Shown here: one piece after another, positions 41,650 to 52,155 of the stretch
How positions within the stretch are numbered: position 1 is the stretch's first letter
How the letters are laid out: every line of letters begins with the position of its first letter
NCBI GenBank assembly: GCA_024516035.1
Contig: CM044957.1
Location: 51,022,085 to 51,086,084, forward strand
Origin: Bactericera cockerelli
Lineage: Eukaryota; Arthropoda; Insecta; Hemiptera; Triozidae
Length of the DNA: 64,000 nt
Direction: 5' to 3'
Position numbers and translations under genes: made by a program
Notes under the pieces: generated by a model
Told to the model about the DNA's origin: nothing
The model's input: the letters and a program-made list of their open reading frames with translations, nothing else
Databases searched by the model: none

Positions 41650-42070
41650 TTATTATAATTACTAGTACCTCCCAATTAAATTTAATTACCACAGATTTGT
41701 TTGTCCAACCTGTCTTCCATCCTGGCATGAATATTACTGAGAACTAGAAGTTACCTATTTCCATATTCTAGTCCATATTTCCCAATTTGCAAACGCAACA
41801 TTTTCCAATCAAATTCTATTCGCACAAAATTTACATATCCGAGGAAATGTTTATTTGCATGCGATACAAATAATAGACAGAACAAATACCGCTCGCTATT
41901 TCAATATTGGCGATAATCTCTTAATGCGGATTGCATTATATTGCAAAAAAACTCTCATCTCTCAGTGGTTATCAAATTTGTGCGATACTTTTTATTGCAA
42001 GACGATTTTTTTCATTTTCTATCATTGAAACAAATTACTAAAATCATTAAACCCAGCGTTGAATACACTA
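41650..42070. other. AT-rich, nothing recognised
   Basis: No gene or repeat relation noticed. Confidence 0.4.
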
Positions 42071-42071
42071 G

Positions 42072-42248
42072 TTATGGTTGGATCACCGAAGTTACATAAG
42101 CAACGTCCAGCGAGGTGAATGCTGGCATTTCCGTCCAACTCAGGCTGGGGGAGGTTAATGTGGGTGGTAGGTTTGTGAGTTTCCTACGAATGGAGGGTAA
42201 CACCCCATCGTGATATGAGCAAACAGTTCAAGGCGACTTTAAACCAAA
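42072..42248 (+). mobile_element. SINE family B with 5S rRNA-like head
   Basis: GGATCACCGAAGTTACATAA then GCAACGTCCAGCGAGG (5S-like with a small insertion), then CCAACTCAGGCTGGGGGAGG, GGTTTGTGAGTTTCCTACGA and GAGGGTAACACCCCATCGTG, ending in GACTTTAAACCAAATTT. Confidence 0.85.
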
Positions 42249-42694
42249 TTTTTGTTAATAATCCTAGAATGGATTCGAATCCACAACTTGGATCAACAGA
42301 TTTCTCAACTCGCAGTTGACTTTCCACCTCATGTTCGTCAAAAATTTATCCAAAAAATAGTAAAAAATTTAATAAAAAAAATTGGATTTGAAATGAAATC
42401 TACCCTGACCGGGAATTGAACCCGCAACATCGGATCTAGAGCAGCTCGGATTCGACGTCCCACCCCATGTTTGACACACCACTTGGCTGACTTGGCTCCG
42501 TCAAGCGAAAGCGACAAGCGTCGCCTGTCAATTCAAATCCAGGGCTGTCTGTTTCCTCCTCAGGGGTGCGGAAATAATCCCATTTGATTTCTGCTTTCCA
42601 ACTTAATCCGTTTTGATTTCTGCTTTCCAAGTTTTTATTCCCGTCTGTCATGTGCACATTGTACGCAATTTATATGTTAATGTTTCCTGTGACG

Positions 42695-42827
42695 ACTGAG
42701 TGTGTATGTGTGTGTGTTTGTGTGTGAGAGTGAGTGAATGAGAGAGAGAGAGAGACAAAAAGGTGTCTGTGTGTTCCTGAGATTTGTAAGGTCTTTCCTT
42801 TATTCTTGTGACATATCCTTGAGTGGG

Positions 42828-42862
<35 letters not shown>

Positions 42863-42905
42863 GGAGTGTGTGTGTGTGTGAGTGAGTGTGTGTGTGTGTG
42901 ACATA
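42695..42905 (+). repeat. GT and GA microsatellites
   Basis: (GT)n runs at about 42,703-42,727, 42,829-42,853 and 42,866-42,900, with GAGAGAGAGAGAGA between. The minus ORF reading HTHTHT is an artefact. Confidence 0.92.
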
Positions 42906-43103
42906 TATTTGAGTGACTTGATCCTAGACAAACATTCCTCATGTGTGAAGGAATAACCTGGTAATCTAAAATAAAAAATTCAGTACTTCTGACGGCTATG
43001 ACACGCATTTTATTTCCCATCTTAACTGCGACTTAAGTTGACCTACTTTCAGCAACGTTTACATAAACGTTTGAAGATAAAAAAAAAATCATTCTATGGC
43101 GTT

Positions 43104-43290
43104 GTTAGAGCCGAATCATGAAACAGGAATTGGGGCAGAATCATGAAAATAATGAGAATTTCTTAATCCAAGCCACTATCACTTAACAGCTGATATAAAT
43201 GCACTGTAATTGGTTGAAATTCCCACCAGAGGTCGTGTTAAGAAATAGTGTAGGATTAGTTCATTTAAACCCCGTTTTATATTTTGTCCC
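43104..43290 (+). mobile_element. Family K MITE
   Basis: CCGAATCATGAAACAGGAAT, CTTAACAGCTGATATAAATG, CACTGTAATTGGTTGAAATT, AGAGGTCGTGTTAAGAAATA. The first 25 bases are duplicated (GAATCATGAAA at 43,113 and 43,139). Confidence 0.75.
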
Positions 43291-43299
43291 TTCGTAATA

Positions 43300-43765
43300 A
43301 TTTAGAGTATAAATGATAATTTTATTATTCAATCTCGGAATTTTTCGAATTTGTAAGCTCAAACGCTCTTCCTAACTCTTGAACTAGCTTATACTGCTTA
43401 TCATTGGAGTTTTGTTGAGAAAAATAATATAACGCGTGGAATTTTTAGTACTTTCATCAATTTATGATGAGGGTTGCGGAATTGCAAAATTCTTCCATCC
43501 TCTGAATTTTCTATCCTGAAATATAACCATCATAATAAGTATGGGTTTGCTTGGAAATTGAAATGTCATCTTAAAGTTCTTAAACGGTCCCAAGAATAAT
43601 CAGATTGGGTCTCACTTTTCTTCCATGAATTCCGTACTATAAATAGGTATGGTATGTTCCATAATATATTCCATACTATAAATAGCAAGGTATGTTCTAT
43701 AAATTACATACTATAAATAGGTACATTGTACATAGTATTCTTCAATATTTATAAAATATGTATAA
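43300..43765. other. AT-rich with CTATAAATAG repeats
   Basis: TACTATAAATAGGTA recurs near 43,635, 43,673 and 43,708. TATAAATA resembles a TATA box, but repetition argues for a simple repeat. Confidence 0.45.
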
Positions 43766-43768
43766 TAA

Positions 43769-44054
43769 AGCGCACGAATAGCTCAGTGGTTAAGCACTTG
43801 CTTGCCATGCGGAAGGTCCCGGGTTCGAGCCCCCGCGCCGACAAAAATTTGTATTCAAAATTTGGTTACAGTTGTAAGGGATACCTTCCGGTGCGCTCGT
43901 GTTGACCCAGCACCTAAATGGGAAGTATTATGTCTCTTCTCGCCCATCAGAAGGGAGGCATACTACGGGATGAGCAGGCTACAACACTGACCACAAGCGT
44001 CGACAGTAGCTCCTGTTTCATGGCTACGAAAAAAAAAAAAAAAAAAAAAAAAAA
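43769..44054 (+). mobile_element. SINE family C, full length
   Basis: tRNA-Gly(GCC)-like head: A box TAGCTCAGTGG (43,780), anticodon loop TTGCCAT, B box GGTTCGAGCCC (43,822-43,832). Body GGGATACCTTCCGGTGCGCT, GTGTTGACCCAGCACCTAAA, CTCGCCCATCAGAAGGGAGG, CAGTAGCTCCTGTTTCATGG, then about 27 A. The most complete member in the window. Confidence 0.92.
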
Positions 44055-44056
44055 TA

Positions 44057-44120
44057 ACCGACCTCAGTAGCTCTGTCTGGAGGTCGGTGGTTCGAGTCCC
44101 GATTTCGTTAAAATCTTAGC
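44057..44120 (+). mobile_element. SINE family F head
   Basis: ACCGACCTCAGTAGCTCTGT then CTGGAGGTCGGTGGTTCGAG then TCCCGATTTCG, directly after the family C poly(A). An internal deletion removes the anticodon arm. Confidence 0.75.
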
Positions 44121-44158
44121 AGCTTAATAATAACAATAATAGAAACTTATTATTATTA

Positions 44159-44232
44159 TTGGGTTGGGTGGAAGAGATTGCCGCAGGCAATAGCCCCGCG
44201 TTTTATTTAGGACATTATTTTTTTTTTTTCGT
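44159..44232 (+). mobile_element. RTE-like LINE 3' end fragment (family I)
   Basis: TGGGTTGGGTGGAAGAGATT then GCCGCAGGCAATAGCCCCGC then GTTTTATTTAGGACAT. Confidence 0.72.
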
Positions 44233-44374
44233 TATTATTTCTTTTCAAACAATTATATTAATTATTAATTTTCTGTGCTGCTGGATATCAAACCCACAGG
44301 TCACGGTTCGAAACTAATGCGCTACTTCCACTTCACTTTTGTGACGTGTAAAAGATTTTTAAAAGTAATTTTTT

Positions 44375-44525
44375 TTAAAACAAGTTATCATATTTGTGTT
44401 GATCACTTTCGTGATGTCACAACTACTCAAACTCGCTTTACTAAATCTTTGCTGAACTTGGGACTCGAACCACCGACCTTTAGGTTACAAGTCCGCCGCC
44501 TTATCTATCAAGCTATTGAAAGACA
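44375..44525 (-). mobile_element. SINE family F, reversed
   Basis: AGTTATCATATTTGTGTTGA, TCACTTTCGTGATGTCACAA, reversed head GGGACTCGAACCACCGACCT, CCGCCTTATCTATCAAGCTA. Confidence 0.85.
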
Positions 44526-44863
44526 TGTGAAAGTTTCTAAGCTCTCAGTGGTTATTACACTGTCAGTTTTATGCTGAAATATAACCTAGAAGTAGTTGGA
44601 ATTCTAAATTGAAAATGGTGCTGAATTTATTTGTGTCATAACAAACGGATTTCTGACTGAACTTTCATATTCTCTTTTATGACATGTTCGTGAAAGATAT
44701 AATATCGAGTAATGTGACTTAATTCTGAAGTTTATGGTCCAAGTAGTTTTGTGTACTGTCACCTTTATGGAATGAAAATTTAAATATTATAATTTAACCT
44801 AAGTTTCTTACTTCACATTATTTTTCATTCGCTTGCTATAGGATAATATATACTATTGTTATA

Positions 44864-45063
44864 GTCTGTCCCGGTAGCTCAGTGGTAAAGGCGGCACTGT
44901 GTGAATCCAGAGATTCCAGAGGTCGCGGGTTCGAAACCCAGCCGGGACATGACAAGTTATCTTCCCATATGGAATTTTTACCACATAATAATACGTCTTG
45001 GGCTTACTGCTGGAAAAATTGGGCTTAATAGTCTTAATCGGGCAGTATAAAAAGGGCAGTACT
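44864..45063 (+). mobile_element. SINE family E, full length
   Basis: GTCTGTCCCGGTAGCTCAGT (A box), B box GGTTCGAAACC (44,928-44,938), CAGCCGGGACATGACAAGTT, ATAATACGTCTTGGGCTTAC. The acceptor-like ends GTCCCGG/CCGGGAC are complementary, as in a tRNA. Confidence 0.88.
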
Positions 45064-45139
45064 ATTATTATTATTATTATAGGTATAGGATATATTAAAA
45101 ATATGATATATTCAAGCAGGTGGCAGGGAGTTTGGGGAT

Positions 45140-45215
45140 TTTGATACGTCTTGAGCTTACTGCCGGCATCAACTTATTAGTTCTAGTCGGGCATTTTAAA
45201 TGAGGCAATATTAAT
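45140..45215 (+). mobile_element. SINE family E body fragment
   Basis: GATACGTCTTGAGCTTACTG then CCGGCATCAACTTATTAGTT then CTAGTCGGGCATT. Confidence 0.6.
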
Positions 45216-45587
45216 ATTACATCATCATTTATGCGCGGTAAGAAAATAAAGTTAAAATGTGTTTATTTGCCTGTAAATTTTCAGATTTCCTCAGAATTAT
45301 ATTACCTGCGTAAAATAAGCAAAATAATTAGGGGGGTAAGAGGAGGGCATAAGAAAGTTCAGAACATTAGCCGGTCGTAGACATGAAAGTTGTTGCGCTC
45401 GCCGTAGGTGTAGAATATAAAATATTCCGCCATAAATCACCACCATAAAGAAATGTTTCATGTGAAAAAACTATTTATAGAAAATTTGTGGAAACTTCTT
45501 GTTCCATTTACAAAAATAAAATAAAAAATTGGCGCATCCATCCTCGAAAATGCGAGGGCTATTAAGGGGAAAGAGGGAGGGAGGGAG

Positions 45588-45730
45588 GGAGGCTATTCAA
45601 GTGGATAAGTCGCTAGTCTGGTAATCCAGGTAGCGTAGGAATCTGTTGGTTCGAATCCCACCCAATGCATGAATTTTTTCTCATAAATTTGATCGTCATG
45701 TATGAGACTCACCCATTCATATAATTGAGG
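45588..45730 (+). mobile_element. SINE family D
   Basis: GGCTATTCAAGTGGATAAGT then CGCTAGTCTGGTAATCCAGG and GGTTCGAATCCC. Over 100 bases it is almost identical to the copy at 40,555-40,680. Confidence 0.85.
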
Positions 45731-45884
45731 CAAGTTATTTAGGAGTCCTTGATGAATCACTAGTTGCGTTATGGTTATGGAGGGTTGGGGTGGATATTTT
45801 GCTAGTGTGCATTCATATCTCTGGAACGGTACCACCTGTTCAGTCGCCTCGCCTGTTATTTTAATGTGGACGTATAATTGCCAA

Positions 45885-46172
45885 GTTTTTTTCATCGTAA
45901 ATACGAAACAGGAGGTACTGTTGGACACTTGTGCTCTGTGCTGTAGCCTGCCTATCCCGTAGTATGCCACCATTGCCACCCCACTCATGGGCGAGAAGTA
46001 ACACAATACTTCCCATTTTGGTGCTGGGTCAAACAGGAGAGCACCGCAAGGTATCTCCTACAAATAACTGTAACCTAAATTTGAATACAATTATTTTGTC
46101 TGCTCTGGGGTTCAAAGAGGGGATCTTCTGCATGGTAAACAAGTAACTTACCACTGAGCGCTTCGCGCGCTA
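45885..46172 (-). mobile_element. SINE family C, reversed
   Basis: ACGAAACAGGAGGTACTGTT, TAACACAATACTTCCCATTT, and reversed head CATGGTAAACAAGTAACTTA then CCACTGAGCG. The B box is degenerate (GGTTCAAAGAGG). Confidence 0.85.
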
Positions 46173-46214
46173 ATCCAAACAATATTCCAACGATAATGAA
46201 ACTTTGGATTTGGA

Positions 46215-46352
46215 CCAACATAGTAGCTTCAGCGATAAGGCGGCGGACTTCTAATCTGGAGGTCGTAGGTTTAGGTCTCAGTTCAGCAAAGATTTAGTAA
46301 AGCTAGTTCCAGTAGTTGTGACATCACGAAAGTGATTAACACAAATATAATA
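46215..46352 (+). mobile_element. SINE family F, full length
   Basis: AGTAGCTTCAGCGATAAGGC then GGCGGACTTCTAATCTGGAG then GTCGTAGGTTTAGGTCTC; body AGATTTAGTAAAGCTAGTTC, GTGACATCACGAAAGTGATT. Confidence 0.85.
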
Positions 46353-46761
46353 GGTTTAATAAAAAAAAATATTCAAAAGTGTATAAATGAGCTTATTTCA
46401 TGACCTTTTTCTGCCACACACGCTCATGCGTGCATGACAGGCACGTGTGTCATGCACGTCCGTCATGCATGCGTGTACGTGTGGGTCAGGCTTGATATAA
46501 ATGAAACAATGAGTAGGGCAAGTGTAGCGAATAGGCTCTGTGACAAGGTGCGTGGAATGGCCTCATCCCTCACTCCCTCACCTTTGTGTACTAATGGCTC
46601 CGTCACGCGAGGGTTTTTTAAAATACTGCGGCTAGCTTTATAGCACCAGAAGTAGCTACTGTATAAATAAAAGTACATAAATATTACACACTATATTTGT
46701 ATAGTACCTCTATGTATACAATAGTTATATAAGAAATATAATATTATTATATAATTATAAT

Positions 46762-46963
46762 ACAACTTCTCACTCTTCTGTTTTTACTGACCAGCCATAC
46801 AAGATCTTTTTTTATTTTTCATAATTCTGCAGCGAGCTATTCAAAATAAATTTATAATAATTATAAATATTACATACACTATCTATCTATTTAGTATACT
46901 TTATCTGTTATTATTATAATAATAATACAACTTCTCACATTCTGTTTATACTTACTGACTTGA
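46762..46963 (-). repeat. Two reversed family M motifs 166 bp apart
   Basis: TACAACTTCTCACTCTTCTG (46,762) and TACAACTTCTCACATTCTGT (46,928). No hammerhead core was found between them. Confidence 0.6.
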
Positions 46964-46967
46964 TATA

Positions 46968-47263
46968 CAAGGTGTCTTTAATTCAAAATGCGAATTAACT
47001 AAAATAAATTTATATTAATTATTTAAACTTCTATAGCTCATATCAAGGATCCAAGTATTTCAGAGGATTTATTAGAAACCTGTGATAAACAAATGTCAAT
47101 CTTCCACTGGATTTGTGACCGTTTTCGGCAAAAAAGACCGTTTTCGCATTTGCGAGAAAATCATCTTGTGCATAAAATTATAGGTAGTTATGTAAACTCT
47201 TTTGTCAGTTTCAACGTGTTTATCGCTTCTCGACTTTTGGTGACGCATTTTGTGGACACCCTG
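46968..47263. mobile_element. Tc1/mariner-like MITE, third family
   Basis: Ends TA-CAAGGTGTCTTTAATTCAAA ... TTTTGTGGACACCCTG-TA; AAAATGCG is inverted in both ends. 296 bp. The 86-aa ORF crossing its right end has no known domain. Confidence 0.72.
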
Positions 47264-47526
47264 TATAATAAAGCTGTTAAAATTTTCACGCTAGCTGGCG
47301 AGTACCTATTTAAGCCGCGTGTTTTATTATTTTTATTATTAACAGGGGAATAATAATTATTACTATTACCTAGAGATTCATTCTACTGAAAGTCAAGGCC
47401 AAGGTCGCCCGACTACCCTCAGGTCTTGTGTTTTCAAAGCTCTGTTTTTTAACCAGCAATAAATTGTGAGTTGCAAAATTAAATTAGTGCTTCTCGTGCT
47501 AAGAAACTCGAATCCGTTATTTATGA

Positions 47527-47792
47527 TTTGCTCAGTGGTAAGATATTCGCTTGCCATGCGGAAAGTCCCGGTATCGAAATCCCGTGTCGACAAGAAATGG
47601 GAATTCAAAATTTAGTTACAGTTGTTGTTAGTAAGGGATACCTTCCGGTGCGCTCGTGTTGACCCAGCGCCTAAATGGGAAGTATTGTGTCACTTCTCGC
47701 CCATCAGAGTGGAGGCATACTACGGGATGGGCAGGCTACAACCCACAACGTCTACCTACAGTAGCTCGTGTTTCATGGTTTCGAAAAAAAAA
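47527..47792 (+). mobile_element. SINE family C
   Basis: TTGCTCAGTGGTAAGATATT, CGCTTGCCATGCGGAAAGTC, B-box GTATCGAAATCCC, body GATACCTTCCGGTGCGCTCG and AGTATTGTGTCACTTCTCGC, short A tail. Confidence 0.88.
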
Positions 47793-47850
47793 GCTCTGAA
47801 ACAATCATCTCTTTTTTTTAATGAACAGAAAATTTCGTATTGAAAATGCT

Positions 47851-48070
47851 AATGTTTGGGTGGAAGAGATTGCTAGGGGTTGGCTGCAAAAGATTGCCAG
47901 AGGCAATAACCCCGCCCTTTAGTTATGACATATGTTTATATATATTTTTCTTTTATTTTTCCTTTTTATTGTCTAGGTATATTGTTTCCATTTTTTTTTC
48001 ATTGTTATAATAATTATTTGTATTGTACATAATTATGTATTCTTATCTAATAAAGTGTTTCATAATAATA
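47851..48070 (+). mobile_element. RTE-like LINE 3' end (family I), with duplicated start
   Basis: TTTGGGTGGAAGAGATTGCT then AGGGGTTGGCTGCAAAAGAT then TGCCAGAGGCAATAACCCCG: the first block is partly doubled. Ends TCTAATAAAGTGTTTC. Confidence 0.72.
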
Positions 48071-48079
48071 ATTTTGTGA

Positions 48080-48550
48080 GTAGTTAAGATCTTCTTCTTT
48101 CACTTTGCTATCTCCCAAACCTAATCGGGATCGGCATTTTTTTCAACCCTTTTCCCCATGGTTGATATGCCCTTCTTAACACCAACTCTGTTAAGAGGGC
48201 CAATGATTTATGTTAATAATATCTGGGTATCCTGTAGAAGCATAAGATTAGAACCAGTAGAACCAAATATCCAAGTAAGTCTAGAAAATTGTTTGGGATT
48301 TTTGGAGATATAACTGATCATAAAAAAATATCGACAGCGGAAATTCGATGAATTTTATCACCAAATGCAGACAAATTACCTGCAAGGATTTTTTTTCTCT
48401 TTTCTTTGGGTCATTAATTCAAGATAGTAAATGTTGTTTTCCAAGGTTCAGTAATTTTATTTTAACATGAATCTAGGTACATTTTCTATTCAGAACCCAT
48501 ACAGGCAAAATGGTTGAATGTGTTTCTTCAATTTTATTTTAAATTTTTCA
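48080..48550. other. Unassigned intergenic DNA
   Basis: No gene or repeat relation noticed. Confidence 0.4.
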
Positions 48551-48564
48551 TTATCTTAATTGTC

Positions 48565-49060
48565 AGCTGTCTCTCTCTCTCTCTGTCTTTTTTTCTCTTT
48601 CTCTCTATTTTTCTCTCTCTTTCTATCTCTCTCTCCTTCAATATTTTTCTCTCTTTTTGTCTCTCTCTCTCTCTTTCTCAATTTTTTTCTCTCTCTCTCT
48701 CTCTCTCTGTCTATCTCTCTTCACTTCTCTTTTTTCTCTTAAAAAGTTAGAGCTAATACTAACCAAAAATGTAGCATTAGATTAGGGGATGTAATTTTTG
48801 TAATAATAAAATAAATAAATATAAATAAATTAATTTTTTCAAAATCAATATCTCGATCACTTTCTCTCTCTCTTTTTCTCTCTCGTTGTATTCTCTTCTC
48901 TTCGTTGCTTATTTCCTGATGCGCCCTCTCAGTTTACCTATCACTTTTCTATTTCTTTCTTCCACATTCACCTTCTCCATTTTCTTTCATTTGACCTTCT
49001 TTTCTCTTTCACCTTTTCTTCTTTTCATGCTCGATTTCTCAAGATTTTCTTCTACGCTCC
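48565..49060 (+). repeat. CT-rich tracts
   Basis: (CT)n/CTTT runs at 48,570-48,740 and a second at 48,860-49,040, with low-complexity ORFs on the pyrimidine strand. Confidence 0.9.
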
Positions 49061-49132
49061 ATTGAGCTCTAGGAATTTGTGTTCATCTCTGTCTTCCAGA
49101 CCTACTGTTGGTTCATTTGTCTTTTACCTCTA

Positions 49133-49375
49133 GTTCTTCTGGTAGTTCATTTGTCTTTAACCTCCTTTTTTTCTATTGGTTTATCTATTTTCAAATTCTT
49201 CCATTGGACCATTTATCTTGTGAGCGAGACAGATCGCCATGATTGTCAAATGGTGTTTTTAGGTACAGTTCTTCTGGTAGTTCATTTATCTTTCAGCTCC
49301 ATTTCTTCTATTGGTTTAAATGTGTTCAAATTCTTCCATTGGACCATCAATCTTGTGAGCGAGTTAAATTTTTTA
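49133..49375 (+). repeat. 135-bp tandem duplication
   Basis: GTTCTTCTGGTAGTTCATTT recurs at 49,133 and 49,268. Both copies contain TTCAAATTCTTCCATTGGAC and ATCTTGTGAGCGAG. The ORF (127 aa) spans both because 135 is a multiple of three. Confidence 0.88.
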
Positions 49376-49811
49376 TTAGATAATAAGACATACCTATGTT
49401 TGTACACTTGTACAGTAGGGTGGGCCGAAACTGAGCAAAAAAATTTTTTTTTAAGCAATTGAGGTAGGCTGAGTGAGGAATAGTTGCCAAATAGGCAAGC
49501 GCTTAAATTGGTGTAGTTACAGGTCATAGTTCCAACATCTTGAGGTTCCACACTCAATTTTTTTGGTATTAAAGGAAATTTTCCTGAAAAATGTCAATCT
49601 CTCATAATTTAATTTTGAAAAAATGTTATAATTTAATATGCTTATCGTGAGAATTTTTTTAAAGGACATTGAAACATTTTTGTGTGACAAGGGAATGTTT
49701 TTGACCCAGGGCGTTCGGCCATTTCGACGATTGAACCCTGTGATTCACGGTATTTCACTGTGAATCTCATTTTCGCATCTCGTTTGGTATCCTTGTGAAT
49801 TATTTAAAGCT

Positions 49812-50188
49812 AATGTTTTGAAGAGTGCTTCATCACCCACTTTTTGTGGGTTAGAGAGGATCTACGATGGAAAGGGAATGCCAAAGACCCGTCGGTGAAA
49901 GACATAAGTCAAACTGTGTCTGAAAACTTGGAGAAAATTTGGAAGGCAGCTTCCATCCCAGTAGTGAGCCACAAAGAAATCATTCGGTTGATTAGAGCCT
50001 ACAGTGACAAATACAAAGACATGGAGAGAGTTCCTGCATCGAAAATGGGTTATGAAAGGAAAAGGGAATTGTTCTTGGAGCATGCTAGAACTACTCTGTT
50101 TGACATTGCAGTTTGTAAGTGCTTTAACTACCATGAAGGAACTTCTTTACGTCAAACAAAAAACGTTAAAAACCATCCCAGTGTTGTT

Positions 50189-50221
<33 letters not shown>
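49812..50221 (+). pseudogene. ORF fragment of the hAT-like element (uncharacterised arthropod protein family)
   Basis: The frame is open from the codon after TAA at 49,811 to a stop in a T run. No ATG fits the start; the first listed start is a TTG (49,844). The protein has normal composition: LWVREDLRWKGNAKDPSV, SENLEKIWKAASIPVV, LIRAYSDKYKDM, then RTTLFDIAVCKCFNY. The pattern KIW..ASIPVVS...I..LI..Y..KY and LFDIAxCKC is one I recall from many uncharacterised arthropod and cnidarian proteins that continue into a Cys-rich segment; here it is cut shortly after CKC. Looks like a retained N-terminal exon of an autonomous relative, not a complete transposase. Confidence 0.65.
50188..50220 (+). 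repeat. T homopolymer, about 30 bases
   Basis: Lies at the end of the ORF fragment and supplies its poly-Phe tail. A candidate poly(A) remnant of a reversed retro-insertion or simple slippage. Confidence 0.85.
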
Positions 50222-50222
<1 letters not shown>

Positions 50223-50569
50223 GGGTTTCATGCATATTCTGGAAAGCAGCAATTATTAAAAATTATTTAAGTTTCCATTTGTTTTTTTCTGTGGACTATT
50301 TATTTGACGCAATCCAATGATCACTTATTATTGGTTTATTGAAAGCAAAAAATGAACTAAAACTAAAATAAATTTGGTCAAATAGAGATTTTACAAGGTT
50401 TTTGAGGGTAAAATTTTCAAATGGGGTGTGGAACCTCAAGATGATGAAATTTCGATCTGAAACTTCATAGCTATTATTTTCAGCTTGTTTGACAACCACT
50501 TTTGACTCAGCTGTGTCCAATTTTTGAGATGTTTTTTTTCGGCCCACCCTATTGTACAGTACAAATAAC

Positions 50570-50728
50570 GATTACAAATAAATTAAAAAATGGAATAAAT
50601 ATAAACAATAAAAAGGAAAAAAATAGATAAATAAAAACACACATAATATGTTCTAACTAAACGGCGCGGCGCGCGGTGGGGTTATTGCCTATGACAATCT
50701 CCTCCACCCAACCCTTATCTGTCCGTAT
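50570..50728 (-). mobile_element. RTE-like LINE 3' end (family I), reversed
   Basis: ATTGCCTATGACAATCTCCT then CCACCCAACCC (50,685-50,715) and GTTCTAACTAAACGGCG upstream. A GC-rich GGCGCGGCGCGCGG insert replaces part of GGGCGGG. Confidence 0.68.
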
Positions 50729-50949
50729 CTCACGGACACGGAAACATTTTTCCTTCCACCTCCACTCGAGCGAGCGTTATTTATCTTTTGATGTGAGAAA
50801 TGTCGACAGATAAAAGTGGTTTTCATTTCTGTACGCCTTTCTGCGTTTCGTCTGCAATTCAATTTGAAACGAGGCACTTGAGAGCTCACATCCCGGCAGA
50901 TATGATGGTTGTAGTGTTGGTAGCAGTGATGTTTTTGATGTAGGTACGC

Positions 50950-51312
50950 CAGGGCTGCCCAAACGATTACCAATTTCTAATCGTTTCTTTAATTCTTTTT
51001 TCTTACGGTCATTCATAAGCATGTGTCCAAGACAAATAAAATAAGGGGTGGGAAAGATTATACATTTCACCTGAGCTAACGGAAAAAATGTTTTTTTTAA
51101 TAATTATTTTAGAAAAAGTTGTCTTATTCGTGTTCATCACAAAATACTGTACCCAACAAATTACCTACCTAACTACTTGAAATTGGTTTTAGAAAATATT
51201 GAACAAAAAAAACGATTTATTTTATTGACATACTAACTTCACCCCCACACCCGCGGGCCACTTCGGATTCGGACGACATTGTGGCCCGCGGCCCTGCGTT
51301 TGAGCACCCTTG
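50950..51312. mobile_element. hAT-like MITE
   Basis: Ends CAGGGCTGCCCAAACGATTA ... CTGCGTTTGAGCACCCTTG (inverted CARGGSTGCYCAAACG). Flanks AGGTACGC and GTATACGC match at five of eight positions. GCGGGCCAC/GTGGCCCGC inverted near the right end. Confidence 0.72.
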
Positions 51313-51654
51313 GTATACGCGGATGATATTTATGATGTTGTCGAAAATGATAGCGATGATGATGATGACGGCGCGGATGATATCATGGCTCTTTGAAGTA
51401 CCCACGTTGAGGAGCTGAACAAACAAAATTACACTTGGTTTTCAAAGGCGTTCTTCGGTTGAATGCTGATGTCGTATCGTTTAAAAAAGATAGCTTGAAA
51501 ATGAAAAACTACCTACGGAAGCGAAAGAAGAGCAGACAGGGCTGTGTCACATCAAAAGGGTCAAATGGACATTTTTTTACATACTAACGACGGCTATTTT
51601 ATTATTATTATTTCTCTTGTATTTTTCCTCTCGAGGGTGTGAAGCACCCCCGAG

Positions 51655-52155
51655 AGTTACTATTTACGGACATTTGCTACACTCCATTGAAGTTACTAGG
51701 TACGGGCATTTTATACACTTCATTAAAGTTACTATTTACGGACATTTCCTACACTCCATTGAAGTTACTAGCTAGGTACGGACATTTGCTACACTCCATT
51801 GAAGTTACTAGGTACGGACATTTTCTACACTCCATTGAAGTTACTAGGTACGGATATTTGCTATACTCCATTGAATTTATTATTTACGGACATTTTCTAC
51901 ACTCCATTGAAGTTACTAGGTACGGACATTTGCTACACTCCATTGAAGTTACTAGGTACGGACATTTGCTATACTCCATTGAAGTTACTAGGTACAGACA
52001 TTTTCTACACTCCATTGAAGTTACTATTTACGGACATTTGCTACACTCCATTGAAGTTATTAGGTAAGGACATTTGCTAAACTCCATTGAAGTTACGCGG
52101 TACTGACATTTTCTACACTCTATTGAAGTTACTAAGTAGGGACATTTTCTACACT
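51655..52155 (+). repeat. 36-bp minisatellite, about 13 units
   Basis: TACTAGGTACGGACATTTGC then TACACTCCATTGAAGT at 36-base spacing (e.g. 51,915 and 51,951). Two frames stay open for 93 and 142 codons (12-residue repeats such as HLLHSIEVTRYG), because 36 is divisible by three. No start context, domain or selection signal, so not called as a gene. Confidence 0.93.

Larger units (their letters stand above)
49416..50551 (+). mobile_element. hAT-like DNA transposon, internally deleted, with 8-bp target duplication
   Basis: Perfect 15-bp ends TAGGGTGGGCCGAAA ... TTTCGGCCCACCCTA flanked by perfect TTGTACAG (49,408-49,415 and 50,552-50,559). That target fits the hAT pattern nTnnnnAn. A perfect 15-bp subterminal inverted repeat CTTGAGGTTCCACAC/GTGTGGAACCTCAAG (about 49,541 and 50,427) lies about 120 bp inside. 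1,136 bp, too short for a full transposase; carries one ORF fragment. Confidence 0.88.

Noticed and set aside
43769..43842. tRNA-Gly gene
   Set aside because: A and B boxes and a GCC anticodon position are present, but the acceptor ends do not pair cleanly, a SINE body follows, and the same head is repeated at six loci.
45593..46006. 137-aa minus-strand ORF
   Set aside because: Composed of SINE C body and SINE D sequence; the phrase WVGFEPTDSYATW comes from the reversed SINE D B-box region.
47093..47353. 86-aa ORF
   Set aside because: Starts inside and crosses the end of a mariner-like MITE; no known domain.
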